Source: Salipaludibacillus sp. CUR1
GTDB lineage: Bacteria; Bacillota; Bacilli; Bacillales; Salisediminibacteriaceae
DNA: 64,000 bases
Direction of reading: 5' to 3'
Assembly: GCF_021028955.1 (NCBI RefSeq)
Contig: NZ_JAIWPE010000095.1
Span: 124,001-188,000 of the forward strand
Part shown: positions 16,702 to 25,913 of the stretch, piece after piece
How the letters are laid out: every line of letters starts with the position of its first letter
Numbering within the stretch: position 1 is the first letter of the stretch
Notes under the pieces: generated by a model
The model's input: the letters and a program-made list of their open reading frames with translations, nothing else
Told to the model about the DNA's origin: nothing
Database searches by the model: none
Position numbers and translations under genes: made by a program

Positions 16702-19700
16702 GTGACCACCTTTATGTCAGAAAAGGGAATAAATATTGAGCAGCTCAACCGTGATATTGAAGAGTTCCCTCAAGTTTTTCCCGTCACACCAGACATGAAC
16801 CGCAAGCAAAGCGGCGTGTCCCGGCTAGTTATGCTGGATCGTTACACGTTTAAAGACACTGAAAAAAAGACGCTTAAAAAAGGGGACTTTGTTGTACTGA
16901 CAGTTAAAGCAGACCCTAAATTCCCGGCAAGAGGCTATGGCTTTGTTACAGACCTTGACTGGGATGAAGGCAAGGCCAAAATTCAAGTAGAAGAAGAATT
17001 TCTTGCAGTCCTTGACGATCCCGAGGAGAAAAAAACAGGTATTGTTGAGCGTACGCTGGACACGATTGATAAACCGCTTGAAGTCTATTATGAACAAATA
17101 GCAAAGAGAAATGCCAGAGGTCTGGCGGAAGTGGAAACTGATCCTGAAAAGCGGGAAGAATCGTTTGAAAAGTTTTACCATGAATTAGTTAATATGAATT
17201 TCGTTCCAGCCGGCAGGGTGCTGTATGGAGCAGGGGCAGACACAGATGTGACGTATTTTAACTGTTATGTTATGCCGTTCGTGGAAGATTCGAGAGAAGG
17301 TATTTCAGAACACCGTAAACAAGTCATGGAAATCATGAGCCGCGGTGGCGGTGTGGGAACTAACGGGTCTACACTGCGCCCGAGAAACACGCTTGCCAGA
17401 GGTGTAAACGGAAAGTCTTCAGGCTCTGTTTCCTGGCTGGATGACATCGCAAAGCTTACCCACCTCGTTGAGCAAGGGGGATCCAGAAGGGGAGCTCAGA
17501 TGATTATGCTTGCGGACTGGCACCCGGATGTATTGGAATTTATTATTTCTAAAATGCAGAATCCGCGTATTCTCCGTTATCTTTCTGAAAACACAGAGGA
17601 TACACAAATTAAACGGCTGATTCAGGAAAAATTAAAGTTTACTCCTTTAAGTGAACTGGAAGAAGCAATGTATCAAAGTATTGTGAATTATAAAAGTATC
17701 GAGGGCCAAGGCGGCTTTGACCCTAAAGTCATTGTAGAAGCTGAAGACAAACTGCGTACAGGCGGCACTTATTCTGTAAATAATCCCGATTTCTTAACAG
17801 GCGCCAATATTTCGGTCTGCATTACGAAAGAATTTATGGAAGCTGTCGAAAACCAGTCATACTATGAACTCCGTTTTCCTGATGTTGAAAATTATACTGC
17901 TGAAGAGATGGAAGCATATAATCGGGAATGGCAGCAGTACGGAGATGTACGTGAATGGGAAGAAATGGGTTTCGGTGTCAGAACATACAGAAAGATTAAA
18001 GCTGAAGAACTTTGGAATTTAATTAATATATGTGCGACGTATTCGGCAGAACCAGGCATTTTCTTTATTGATAACGCAAATGAAATGACAAATGCGTCGG
18101 CTTATGACCAAAAAGTCGTAGCAACAAATCCATGTTTCCACCCAAATACGCGCATATCAACAGAATTTGGCTTGATGAAAATTGAAGATTTATATAATAA
18201 AGTCGGTAATCAATCATTTATGACTGCCACTGATAACCGACTCACAAATCAGTTGCAACTTGTTAATGGTAGATATTACGAAAAGCCAGGTCTAACACAT
18301 CGAAAAGCAACTGTATTTCCAACTGGGGAAAAACAAACGCTGCTCCTTTCTCTTAAAAACGGAATGGAATTAAATGTGACACCTGATCATCGTATTTTTA
18401 CTCAACGAGGATGGGTTGAAGCAAAAGATATTGATCGGAATGATCTGATATATATTCAGTCTGGAGAAGGTGCTTTCGCTTCTGAGGATAGCATTGGAGA
18501 GAACGCAGCAATGTTCTTAGGCTGGTTAACTGGTGACGGCTGGGTTGCAAAGGACGGACGCATCGGCATGGTCTTCGGTAAAGATGACAAGGAAGTTATA
18601 CCTGAAATGATTAAAGCGGGTGAATCTCTCAGCGGTTTAAAGGCGAAGGTTTTTGAACGCGAAAATGGAACGTTCCAGATTAGTTATAATAGAGCAGCAT
18701 TCACTGAAAAAATTAAGCAATTAGGAATGGATTCAAAAAGGTCCTTTGAAAAGCGTGTCCCTGAATCGATCTTTACAGGTACTAAAGAGACTGTTACTAC
18801 CTATTTACAAGCTTTGTTCTCCGCAGATGGAACGATATATACTAAAGATAAAAATCACCGTTCTGCGCGATTGGCTTCCTCTTCAAAAGAACTTTTGCAA
18901 GATGTTCAATTGCTTTTGCTGAACTATGGAATTCACGGTAAAATTTACGCACGGCCTAAAACAAATCAGGCAAAATTCAATTATATAACAATTAATGGTG
19001 AACATAAATCATACGAAAGTAAATTATTCTATGAGCTGATTCTGTCAGGAACGAATTTATCTCAGTTTAAGGAGAAAATTGGGTTCAGGTTTATAGAACG
19101 AAAAGAAAGAGCTCTTGATCTTGTCCCTGAATCTTCTAGAAAAAAAGAGAAATTTATTACTCAATTAGATACTGTAAGTCATGGTGAAACCGTAACTGTT
19201 TATGACATTACTGAACCAGAGACACATTCACTTATTGCCAATGGTTGTGTTGTTCATAACTGTGGTGAACAACCTCTTGCACCATATAGTGTCTGTAATT
19301 TAGCAGCAGTAAATCTCGCTGAAATGGCAGATAAAGAGAATAAAGTCGTTGATTTTGATAAGCTTGAAAGAACAGTAGCAACCGGTGTGCGTATGCAGGA
19401 CAATGTCATTGATGCCACTCCGTATTTCTTAAAAGAGAACACTGATCAGGCTCTCGGGGAACGGCGTGTCGGCCTTGGTGTAATGGGTCTTCATGACCTC
19501 CTTATCCACACTGAAACCGTATATGGTTCAGATGAGGGTAATGAACTTGTAGATCAAGTCTTTGAAACCATTGCTACGACTGCTTACAGGACAAGCATTG
19601 AACTGGCTAAAGAAAAGGGAAGCTTTCCGTATCTTACAGGTTCAAACGACAACGAAACTAATCATCTGAGAGAAAAATTCACGCAAACAGGATATATGGA

Positions 19701-20397
19701 AAAAATGCCTGAAGATATTCTTGAAGGGATAAAAGAGAACGGAATTAGAAACTCTCACCTTCTTACCGTGGCGCCAACAGGCTCCACAGGAACAATGGTA
19801 GGCGTCTCAACAGGGCTGGAACCATACTTTTCTTTCTCTTACTTCAGAAGTGGCAGGTTAGGGAAGTTTATCGAAGTAAAAGCGGAGATTCTTCAGGATT
19901 ACTTGAACAAGCATCCGGAAACAGATCCGAATAACCTGCCTGAATGGTTTATTTCAAGCATGGATCTGACTCCTGAAGCTCACGCTGATGTCCAGTGCGT
20001 TATTCAAAGATGGGTAGACAGCTCTTTAAGTAAAACAGTAAATGCCCCTAAAGGGTATACAGTTGACCAGGTAAAGAGTGTTTATGAACGCCTCTATAAA
20101 GGCGGGGCAAAAGGCGGAACTGTTTACGTAGATGGAAGCCGTGATTCGCAGGTATTGACGCTGAAAGCTGAAGAAAACGATGAGTATGCAGTTGACCTTA
20201 CGGGTGGAGAAGCAAAGGATGAGCAGAAAAGTAAAGTGGTCCTAGTTGATACAATTGCAGACCTCAGATCTACTTCTGTTACTTACGGGAGTGAAGTCGG
20301 TGATACGTGTCCTGTCTGCCGTAAAGGGACAGTTGAAGATATTGGCGGATGTAACACTTGTACTAATTGTAACGCCCAGTTAAAGTGCGGTTTATAA
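16702..20397 (+). CDS. nrdJ: Adenosylcobalamin-dependent ribonucleotide reductase, intein-containing
   Basis: A 1231-residue class II reductase precursor; about 855 residues after intein removal. It reduces ribonucleotides to deoxyribonucleotides with a thiyl radical made by adenosylcobalamin. Visible parts: Cys188 (TYFNCYVMP), the interrupted catalytic NPC/GE motif, PTGSTGT, and a C-terminal cysteine-rich tail beginning at C1203 (CPVC, CNTCTNC) that acts as redox shuttle or zinc ribbon. GTG 16702 has AAAGGAGCGG upstream. The gene stands alone, between NrdR boxes and a strong terminator. Its B12 dependence allows deoxynucleotide synthesis without oxygen. Confidence 0.95.
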   Translation: MTTFMSEKGINIEQLNRDIEEFPQVFPVTPDMNRKQSGVSRLVMLDRYTFKDTEKKTLKKGDFVVLTVKADPKFPARGYGFVTDLDWDEGKAKIQVEEEFLAVLDDPEEKKTGIVERTLDTIDKPLEVYYEQIAKRNARGLAEVETDPEKREESFEKFYHELVNMNFVPAGRVLYGAGADTDVTYFNCYVMPFVEDSREGISEHRKQVMEIMSRGGGVGTNGSTLRPRNTLARGVNGKSSGSVSWLDDIAKLTHLVEQGGSRRGAQMIMLADWHPDVLEFIISKMQNPRILRYLSENTEDTQIKRLIQEKLKFTPLSELEEAMYQSIVNYKSIEGQGGFDPKVIVEAEDKLRTGGTYSVNNPDFLTGANISVCITKEFMEAVENQSYYELRFPDVENYTAEEMEAYNREWQQYGDVREWEEMGFGVRTYRKIKAEELWNLINICATYSAEPGIFFIDNANEMTNASAYDQKVVATNPCFHPNTRISTEFGLMKIEDLYNKVGNQSFMTATDNRLTNQLQLVNGRYYEKPGLTHRKATVFPTGEKQTLLLSLKNGMELNVTPDHRIFTQRGWVEAKDIDRNDLIYIQSGEGAFASEDSIGENAAMFLGWLTGDGWVAKDGRIGMVFGKDDKEVIPEMIKAGESLSGLKAKVFERENGTFQISYNRAAFTEKIKQLGMDSKRSFEKRVPESIFTGTKETVTTYLQALFSADGTIYTKDKNHRSARLASSSKELLQDVQLLLLNYGIHGKIYARPKTNQAKFNYITINGEHKSYESKLFYELILSGTNLSQFKEKIGFRFIERKERALDLVPESSRKKEKFITQLDTVSHGETVTVYDITEPETHSLIANGCVVHNCGEQPLAPYSVCNLAAVNLAEMADKENKVVDFDKLERTVATGVRMQDNVIDATPYFLKENTDQALGERRVGLGVMGLHDLLIHTETVYGSDEGNELVDQVFETIATTAYRTSIELAKEKGSFPYLTGSNDNETNHLREKFTQTGYMEKMPEDILEGIKENGIRNSHLLTVAPTGSTGTMVGVSTGLEPYFSFSYFRSGRLGKFIEVKAEILQDYLNKHPETDPNNLPEWFISSMDLTPEAHADVQCVIQRWVDSSLSKTVNAPKGYTVDQVKSVYERLYKGGAKGGTVYVDGSRDSQVLTLKAEENDEYAVDLTGGEAKDEQKSKVVLVDTIADLRSTSVTYGSEVGDTCPVCRKGTVEDIGGCNTCTNCNAQLKCGL
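18133..19260 (+). mobile_element. In-frame intein with LAGLIDADG homing endonuclease in nrdJ
   Basis: Residues 478-853 of the precursor (376 aa). The N-terminal splice block begins with Cys478 (CFHPNTRIS); block B is TPDH at 560-563; the C-terminal block ends VVHN, and Cys854 of the extein follows. Two LAGLIDADG motifs, FLGWLTGDG (605-613) and LQALFSADG (702-710), keep their acidic residues, so the endonuclease looks intact. Self-splicing would rejoin the extein as ...ATNP-CGEQPL..., regenerating the NxCxE catalytic motif. The +1 residue is the thiyl-radical cysteine itself. Confidence 0.95.
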
Positions 20398-20491
20398 AAT
20401 GAGTCTTGTTCCTGAGGACTTTTAATTGAACGGGTCATTCATAAGGAACAATTTGATTTATAACAGTTAGACAAACGAATAAAAGCAGTAT

Positions 20492-20538
20492 AAAGCACCT
20501 CCAATTTTAGACAGGTTCTAAAATCAGGAGGTGCTTTT
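20492..20538 (+). terminator. Terminator after nrdJ
   Basis: A long stem, AAAGCACCTCC plus ATTTTAG against CTAAAAT plus GGAGGTGCTTT, followed by TTTT. It lies 95 bases after the nrdJ stop in an otherwise gene-free gap (20398-20778). Confidence 0.85.
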
Positions 20539-20710
20539 ACTACACGCGGAGTGTACCGTGTACCGGCAGATAGTAAATAAACTCAGCCTAAGTTAATAAG
20601 GTCTCTCCATCTGAATCAAGATATTTTTTGCATAGCCACTTTCAGGCCTGCTTAAGGAAGATTATTCTATTGTTTTTCCTGCCCTGGTAGAGAGTAAAGG
20701 TTTTTTATAG

Positions 20711-20716
20711 TATAAT
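20711..20716 (+). promoter_or_regulatory. -10 element upstream of mntR
   Basis: TATAAT at 20711-20716, about 63 bases before the mntR ATG. No strong -35 hexamer was found at the right distance. Confidence 0.35.
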
Positions 20717-20778
20717 TCTAACTGCACTGCACACTATTAATCACTATATGCCGAATTGATTTTCTGGAGGGGACTCTC

Positions 20779-21207
20779 ATGCCTACACCTAGTATGGAAG
20801 ACTATTTAGAACGTATTTATATGTTAATTGAAGAAAAAGGATACGCCAGGGTTTCCGATATAGCTGATGCCCTTGAAGTGCATCCGTCCTCTGTTACTAA
20901 AATGGTTCAGAAACTCGATGCAAAAGAGTATTTGATATATGAAAAGTATCGCGGACTTGTTCTAACTGCTAAAGGAAAGAAAATTGGTAAAAGACTTGTT
21001 TACAGGCATGAATTACTGGAAGAATTCATGAAGATTATAGGAGTAAATGAGGAAGGTATTTATGAAGATGTTGAGGGAATTGAACATCATTTAAGCTGGG
21101 ATGCGATTGACCGCATCGGGGATTTAGTTCAGTATTTTGAAGAAAACCCGAAAAGAGTTGAAGATCTCAGGCTTGTCCAAAAACAAAATGATGAGCTGAA
21201 TGAATAA
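20779..21207 (+). CDS. mntR: Manganese-responsive regulator MntR
   Basis: A 142-residue DtxR-family repressor that binds Mn(II) and controls manganese uptake and efflux. The N-terminal winged helix (residues 1-65) is followed by a dimerisation domain. All metal ligands of the B. subtilis protein are at the same residue numbers: D8, E11, H77, E99, E102 and H103. It ends without an SH3-like domain, as expected for MntR. The ATG has GGAGGGG upstream. No Mn transport gene is adjacent. Confidence 0.96.
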   Translation: MPTPSMEDYLERIYMLIEEKGYARVSDIADALEVHPSSVTKMVQKLDAKEYLIYEKYRGLVLTAKGKKIGKRLVYRHELLEEFMKIIGVNEEGIYEDVEGIEHHLSWDAIDRIGDLVQYFEENPKRVEDLRLVQKQNDELNE

Positions 21208-21209
21208 AG

Positions 21210-21255
21210 CCGGCCGCATTGAATCAGACCGATTCAGTGTGGCCGGTATTTTTTT
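21210..21255 (+). terminator. Terminator after mntR
   Basis: CCGGCCGCATTGAATC pairs with GATTCAGTGTGGCCGG (with G-T pairs), followed by TATTTTTTT. Confidence 0.85.
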
Positions 21256-21296
21256 GTTAAAAATAAATACACATGAATAAGAGAAGGAGGGGTTTG

Positions 21297-22187
21297 ATGA
21301 AAGTGGACGCTGTGTTTGCGGGGGGCGGGGTTAAAGCTTTGGCTTTTACCGGGGCAATGGAAGCCATGTCGTCAAAAGGCATTTCCATAGAAAGGGCAGC
21401 CGGGACGAGCGCAGGTGCTATTACTGCCGCTTTTATTAAATCAGGCTATAAAGCAGATGAAATTTACAATTTGTTTAATGAAATAGATGTTAAACAGTTC
21501 CTCGATCCGGGCCCTGTCGGGACAATTTTTCCTTTTTTAAGGTGGCTTCGTTTATACAGTCAAATGGGCCTTTATAAAGGGGAAGCATTCGAAGAGTGGC
21601 TGCAGGACGCCTTAGCTAATAAAGGAGTCAGAACGTTTGGAGATTTGCCTGAAGGCTGTTTAAAAATGGTAGCTTCGGACATCACCAATGGCCGGTTTAT
21701 TATCCTCCCGGACGACTTGCCGAAATATGGAATTGACAGCGGTAGTTTTTCTGTAGCGAAAGCAGTCAGAATGAGCTCCAGCCTTCCTTTTTTCTTCGAA
21801 CCGGTAAAAATAAAAAACCAGAAAGGAAACGAAGCTGTTATAGTGGACGGCGGTGTCCTCAGTAATTTTCCGATCTGGCTGTTTATAAGAAAAGGAGAAA
21901 TAAAAAGAAAAAGGCCTGTATTAGGCCTGCGGCTGTCTCCGGAATATGAAGAGACACCTCATAATAAAATAACGAACAGCCTCTCATTGCTTCACTCCAT
22001 GTTTGATACAATGAGAACTGCCCATGACCAGCGGTACGTCGCGAAAGTCCATGCTGAAAATATCATTTTTATTCCGGTAAAAGGGGTTTCCACCACTCAA
22101 TTTCAAATGACTGAGCAAGAAAGAAAAGACTTAATTAACCTTGGCAAAAAATCTGCAATGAATTTTCTCTCTAAATGGAGTTATTAG
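21297..22187 (+). CDS. yqhO: Patatin-like phospholipase family protein (YqhO)
   Basis: A 296-residue patatin-fold hydrolase. The oxyanion-hole glycines are at residues 9-11 (FAGGGVKAL), the nucleophile serine S38 lies in GTSAG, and the catalytic aspartate lies in VDGGVLSNFP, so the Ser-Asp dyad is complete. It is a likely lipid acyl hydrolase; substrate unknown. ATG 21297 is preferred because AAGGAGGGG lies just upstream; an in-frame ATG at 21273 precedes that ribosome site. It ends convergently with the next, minus-strand gene. Confidence 0.88.
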   Translation: MKVDAVFAGGGVKALAFTGAMEAMSSKGISIERAAGTSAGAITAAFIKSGYKADEIYNLFNEIDVKQFLDPGPVGTIFPFLRWLRLYSQMGLYKGEAFEEWLQDALANKGVRTFGDLPEGCLKMVASDITNGRFIILPDDLPKYGIDSGSFSVAKAVRMSSSLPFFFEPVKIKNQKGNEAVIVDGGVLSNFPIWLFIRKGEIKRKRPVLGLRLSPEYEETPHNKITNSLSLLHSMFDTMRTAHDQRYVAKVHAENIIFIPVKGVSTTQFQMTEQERKDLINLGKKSAMNFLSKWSY

Positions 22188-22189
22188 CC

Positions 22190-22217
22190 AAGCCGTTAAA
22201 AGATTTCACGGCTTTTT
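22190..22217 (+). terminator. Terminator after yqhO
   Basis: AAGCCGT pairs with ACGGCTT, followed by TTT. It lies just past the yqhO stop and over the end of the convergent gene. Confidence 0.6.
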
Positions 22218-23005
22218 CCCTGCTGTTCATATACTTTAGTTACGAGCAGGAGCAGAGGTACGAAAAAGGTCAGCCAAAGGCCTGCAAATATGCCGGCGAC
22301 CAAGGTCATAAATGGAAAATTGAAAGGCCCGAATGAATAAATTAAATATCCCATTACAAGGCCAAAACCGCCTAATAATAATGAAAGCAGTTTAGCCGTC
22401 ATATTCCCCGGCTTGATTTTGGCACGAACTTTGAACTGCTCTAAAGTGACTCCTGTCCCTGCTCCTAATAGGATTCCAGGGAGCAGGAGAAAGCCTGTTT
22501 CAGGATAGATTAATCCTCCAAGGAATAATGGAAGAATAATTGAAAAAGCAAATAAATAAGGTTCCGGCATAGCGCCCATCCAGTCAAGGCTCCGGTAATA
22601 CATATAACTTATAAAACCGCCAATCAGTATACCTCCAACAATTGAAAAAACCGGCGTATTCTGGATAAACAGATAACTCACACTGATTACAAGGGGCGGG
22701 AAAAGGCAAAGCATCACTTCTACCCGTCTTTTAACTAATGGAATGAAAAAAGAAAAAAGAGTCATGGAAGCCTGTATATGCGGGTGAGTTAAAGGCAAGA
22801 GCTGCTCTTCAGTATATAAGTAGGGAAAATACATAGTAATAATAAACCCGAAAGAAAGTGAGAGAACGGTTAAATAAAGCACTTGAAAGCCTAAGCGTTT
22901 ACTGAGTGTCCAGTAAATAACCCCTGTAATGATCATAAAACTCAGTAAAAGCCACTCCGACCATACCCCTTGTGTTAAATAGGGGCTTGCCATATCGCTC
23001 AGCAT
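22196..23005 (-). CDS. Multi-pass membrane protein, degenerate PAP2-like
   Basis: A 269-residue protein with about eight hydrophobic segments. The layout recalls PAP2 (phosphatidic acid phosphatase type 2) membrane proteins: a segment THPHIQASMTLFSFF sits where PSGH is expected, SVSYLFIQNTPVFSIVGG sits where SRxYLGVHxxxDVxGG is expected, and a C-terminal GAGTGVTLEQFKVR resembles tails of that family. The catalytic His/Arg/Asp residues are not present, so enzymatic activity is unlikely if the relationship holds. AAAGGAGTGAG precedes the ATG. Homology is my inference from motif alignment by eye. Confidence 0.6.
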   Translation of the reverse strand: MLSDMASPYLTQGVWSEWLLLSFMIITGVIYWTLSKRLGFQVLYLTVLSLSFGFIITMYFPYLYTEEQLLPLTHPHIQASMTLFSFFIPLVKRRVEVMLCLFPPLVISVSYLFIQNTPVFSIVGGILIGGFISYMYYRSLDWMGAMPEPYLFAFSIILPLFLGGLIYPETGFLLLPGILLGAGTGVTLEQFKVRAKIKPGNMTAKLLSLLLGGFGLVMGYLIYSFGPFNFPFMTLVAGIFAGLWLTFFVPLLLLVTKVYEQQGKSREIF

Positions 23006-23072
23006 ACACTCACTCCTTTCGTTCAGTAAAATGGTATTTTATACGGCAGAAGGAAAGAAAAAAACCAAGCGT

Positions 23073-23465
23073 TTAAAACAATGCTCGGCTCTTTTTCTTC
23101 TGTTTGTTCTTTTTACCCTCAATTACCGTAAGTTTAACATCTGACTGTCGTTTAACAAGGGGCCGGTTGATTGACTTCTTCTTCTCTTTCTTTTTGTTTG
23201 AAAAGGAGATGGGTTTCTTTTTCTTCGGCTGTCCCTGGTAAGCATGCATGCCCTGCTGGTGGGCAAACGATGCTTGGCGACGCATTAGTCTGGGCATTAT
23301 AAAACTTTTAAACAACAGAAGAATTAAAGCGACTATTCCGACAGTGACAAGAATCTGTGTGACAAATGCCCCCGGATTAGTAAAAAGCCTGAATCCGATC
23401 CCAATCACTGCCAGACCCATGATTGTTAAAATCACAGGGTGGTAAGAATTACGAAACATATCCAC
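23073..23465 (-). CDS. yqhP: SA1362 family protein (YqhP)
   Basis: A 130-residue protein with two N-terminal transmembrane helices (about residues 12-28 and 35-55) and a long, extremely lysine-rich cytosolic tail (from about 78 to the end, with PKKKKPIS and NKKKEKKK). This matches YqhP and the SA1362 family; function unknown. It lies in the same place as in B. subtilis, but yqhQ, which normally lies between yqhP and yqhR, is absent. Confidence 0.8.
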   Translation of the reverse strand: MDMFRNSYHPVILTIMGLAVIGIGFRLFTNPGAFVTQILVTVGIVALILLLFKSFIMPRLMRRQASFAHQQGMHAYQGQPKKKKPISFSNKKKEKKKSINRPLVKRQSDVKLTVIEGKKNKQKKKSRALF

Positions 23466-23720
23466 ACACCTCCAATCGTTAATATGACTAACTTTCTAAC
23501 AAGTATGTGCTTTATAAGTTTTTTTATTTAAAAACATGAGTGAAATTATAACATCTGTACCCTAACTACTTAATACTATTCTACATAAAAAGGTTCAATC
23601 CCTCTATTTAAATAAACCCGTTATATTACTATTCCCCTATCTCTAATGGTTTACACCTGACATTTGAACCCCATAATAAATTTATACTTTCTGGACATAA
23701 TGTATATGAGGTGAGATTAA

Positions 23721-24218
23721 ATGGAAAAAAAGACTGATAATTATTCAAATGAAAACACGTCATTCAATTCTGCAGTTGCTGTCACCGGGTTTGCTGGGGG
23801 AATAATATGGAGTGTGATCGGCTACATTGCCTATTTTTTTAATTTTATTTCTTTTGGGCCTGCAATTGTACTGATGCCTTGGGCCTTGGGAGAATGGAAA
23901 ACAGGCCCGTTAGGCCAATGGATAGGGATTGTAATTATAGGTGTTTTATCAATCGGTTTAGCATTTTTGTATCGTTTGTTATTTGCAAAAATAAACAAAT
24001 TCTGGCCTGGTCTCCTGTTTGGAGGCGCCTTGTGGCTGCTGGTTTTTTTTATAATGAACCCCTTATTTAAAGGAATAAACTTTATACCTGTGCTGGATTT
24101 TAACACTTTAGTAACCTCATTATCACTATATCTTATTTACGGGCTTTTTATCGGTTACTCTATATCATTTGACTATTACGAGAGGTCCAGGCAAAACGAG
24201 GCAACTGTTCAAGAGTAA
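23721..24218 (+). CDS. yqhR: YqhR family membrane protein
   Basis: A 165-residue membrane protein with four hydrophobic helices (about residues 18-40, 67-88, 93-112 and 127-147) after a polar N terminus. The order of motifs FAGGIIWSVIGY, GPAIVLMPWALGEWK and YGLFIGYSISFDY matches the YqhR family of spore-formers; function unknown. ATG 23721 follows GAGGTGAG. It lies between yqhP and aroQ, as in B. subtilis. Confidence 0.83.
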   Translation: MEKKTDNYSNENTSFNSAVAVTGFAGGIIWSVIGYIAYFFNFISFGPAIVLMPWALGEWKTGPLGQWIGIVIIGVLSIGLAFLYRLLFAKINKFWPGLLFGGALWLLVFFIMNPLFKGINFIPVLDFNTLVTSLSLYLIYGLFIGYSISFDYYERSRQNEATVQE

Positions 24219-24230
24219 GGACGTGTGATA

Positions 24231-24260
24231 GAATGTTCTGTGGAACATTCTTCTTTTTTA
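24231..24260 (+). terminator. Terminator after yqhR
   Basis: GAATGTTC pairs with GAACATTC across a 4-base loop, then TTCTTTTTTA. Confidence 0.7.
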
Positions 24261-24379
24261 TTCTTTTTAGAAAATTAAAACTTAAGGCTTTTGTCATGGA
24301 CTGACGGAGTTTCTGAGGTTTAAAAATCTTTCACAGTAACAAAACTGCAGCTAAAAGAGTATGATCGGAGGAAAGTGCC

Positions 24380-24814
24380 ATGGATATCCTCATATTAAAC
24401 GGTCCAAACCTGAACCGTCTGGGGAAAAGAGAACCGGATATTTACGGAACAGTAACATTAAAAGACATAGAGGAAAAAACAGCAGATTACGGAAGCAAAA
24501 AAGGAATAACAGTAACATGCAAACAGTCTAACTGGGAAGGGCAGCTGATCGACTGGATTCATGAAGCTGCTGAAAAAATGGACGGGATTATTATTAATCC
24601 GGGAGCGTTTACCCATTACAGTTATGCTATCAGAGATGCTGCGGCAAGTATAGACATTCCTGTAATAGAAGTCCACATTTCTAATATCCATGCCAGAGAA
24701 GATTTTAGAAAGAACTCAGTTATAGCCCCTGTTACTGGAGGTCAAATCAGCGGATTCGGCCCTGCAGGCTATGAAATGGCTATTGATTATTTGGTGAGGA
24801 GGAAAAATATATGA
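24380..24814 (+). CDS. aroQ: 3-dehydroquinate dehydratase, type II
   Basis: A 144-residue dodecameric-type dehydratase converting 3-dehydroquinate to 3-dehydroshikimate. Motifs: LNGPNLNRLGKREPDIYG near the N terminus with the catalytic Tyr and Arg, NPGAFTHYSYAIRDA, and VEVHISNIHAREDFR with the catalytic His. GGAGGAAAG precedes the ATG. It overlaps papA by 4 bases, so both are co-translated. Confidence 0.95.
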   Translation: MDILILNGPNLNRLGKREPDIYGTVTLKDIEEKTADYGSKKGITVTCKQSNWEGQLIDWIHEAAEKMDGIIINPGAFTHYSYAIRDAAASIDIPVIEVHISNIHAREDFRKNSVIAPVTGGQISGFGPAGYEMAIDYLVRRKNI

Positions 24815-25878
24815 CACGTTTAAACGATTTACGCCAGCAGTTTAAGAAAAATAAAATTGACGGTATGCTTGTAACAAGCCAGTATAACCGCAGGTATTTA
24901 ACAAATTTCACAGGAACTGCAGGAGTAGCTTTAGTATCAGAGAAAGAAGCTAAATTTATTACTGATTTTCGTTATGTTGAGCAGGCTGAAGCCCAGACAG
25001 AAGGATTTGAAATTGTAGAGCATACCTCTCCTATTCATGAAGAAGTGGCAAGGCAAGCGAAAAAAATGGGAATAGCCTATCTCGGATTTGAAAAAGATTA
25101 TCTTACATACAGTCAATATGATGTCTATCAAAATACTTTAAAAGCAGAGTTTGTCCCAGTGAGCGGTCTTGTGGAAAATATGAGACTTATTAAAACCCCT
25201 CAGGAATTAGAGGTCATCCAGGAAGCGGTCGATATAGCGGACGCTGCTTTTACTCATATCCAATCTTTTATCCGTCCAGGCGTTAAAGAAATAGATGTCT
25301 CCAACGAACTGGAATTCTTTATGAGAAAACAGGGAGCAGTTTCATCTTCATTTGATATCATTGTCGCTTCCGGATACCGGTCGGCGCTCCCTCATGGCGT
25401 AGCAAGTGAAAAGGTTATTGAAAAAGGGGAACTGGTCACTCTGGATTTCGGAGCTTACTATAAAGGATACTGTTCAGATATTACGAGAACGGTAGCAGTC
25501 GGTGAGCCTGGCGAAGAATTAAGAAAAATATACAATATTGTACTGGAAGCCCAGCTAAAAGGTGTAAATGGGATTAAAGCGGGAATCACAGGTAAAGAAG
25601 CTGACGCTCTTACCCGGGATTATATTAAAGAGCAGGGCTACGGTGAATACTTCGGCCATTCAACCGGTCATGGAATGGGTCTTGAAGTACATGAAGGACC
25701 AGGGCTTTCCTTCAGATCGGATAAAGTATTAGAGCCGGGCATGGTGGTCACAGTTGAACCAGGTGTTTATGTTGCCGGTAAAGGCGGTACAAGAATAGAA
25801 GATGACATTGTAATTACTGAAAACGGAAATAATATTCTTTCTAAATCTACAAAAGAACTACTCATTCTCGGAGAATAA
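24811..25878 (+). CDS. papA: Xaa-Pro dipeptidase/aminopeptidase (YqhT)
   Basis: A 355-residue M24-family metallopeptidase removing N-terminal residues before proline. The N-terminal creatinase-like domain (1-125) is followed by the pita-bread domain with the dinuclear metal ligands in TLDFGAYYKGYCSDITRT, FGHSTGHGMGLEVHE, MVVTVEPGVY and GGTRIEDD. The ATG overlaps the aroQ stop. It is followed after 35 bases by efp, a conserved pairing in Firmicutes. Confidence 0.93.
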   Translation: MTRLNDLRQQFKKNKIDGMLVTSQYNRRYLTNFTGTAGVALVSEKEAKFITDFRYVEQAEAQTEGFEIVEHTSPIHEEVARQAKKMGIAYLGFEKDYLTYSQYDVYQNTLKAEFVPVSGLVENMRLIKTPQELEVIQEAVDIADAAFTHIQSFIRPGVKEIDVSNELEFFMRKQGAVSSSFDIIVASGYRSALPHGVASEKVIEKGELVTLDFGAYYKGYCSDITRTVAVGEPGEELRKIYNIVLEAQLKGVNGIKAGITGKEADALTRDYIKEQGYGEYFGHSTGHGMGLEVHEGPGLSFRSDKVLEPGMVVTVEPGVYVAGKGGTRIEDDIVITENGNNILSKSTKELLILGE

Positions 25879-25913
25879 ATAACTAATTAACTTATCTTTT
25901 AGGAGGACATCAG

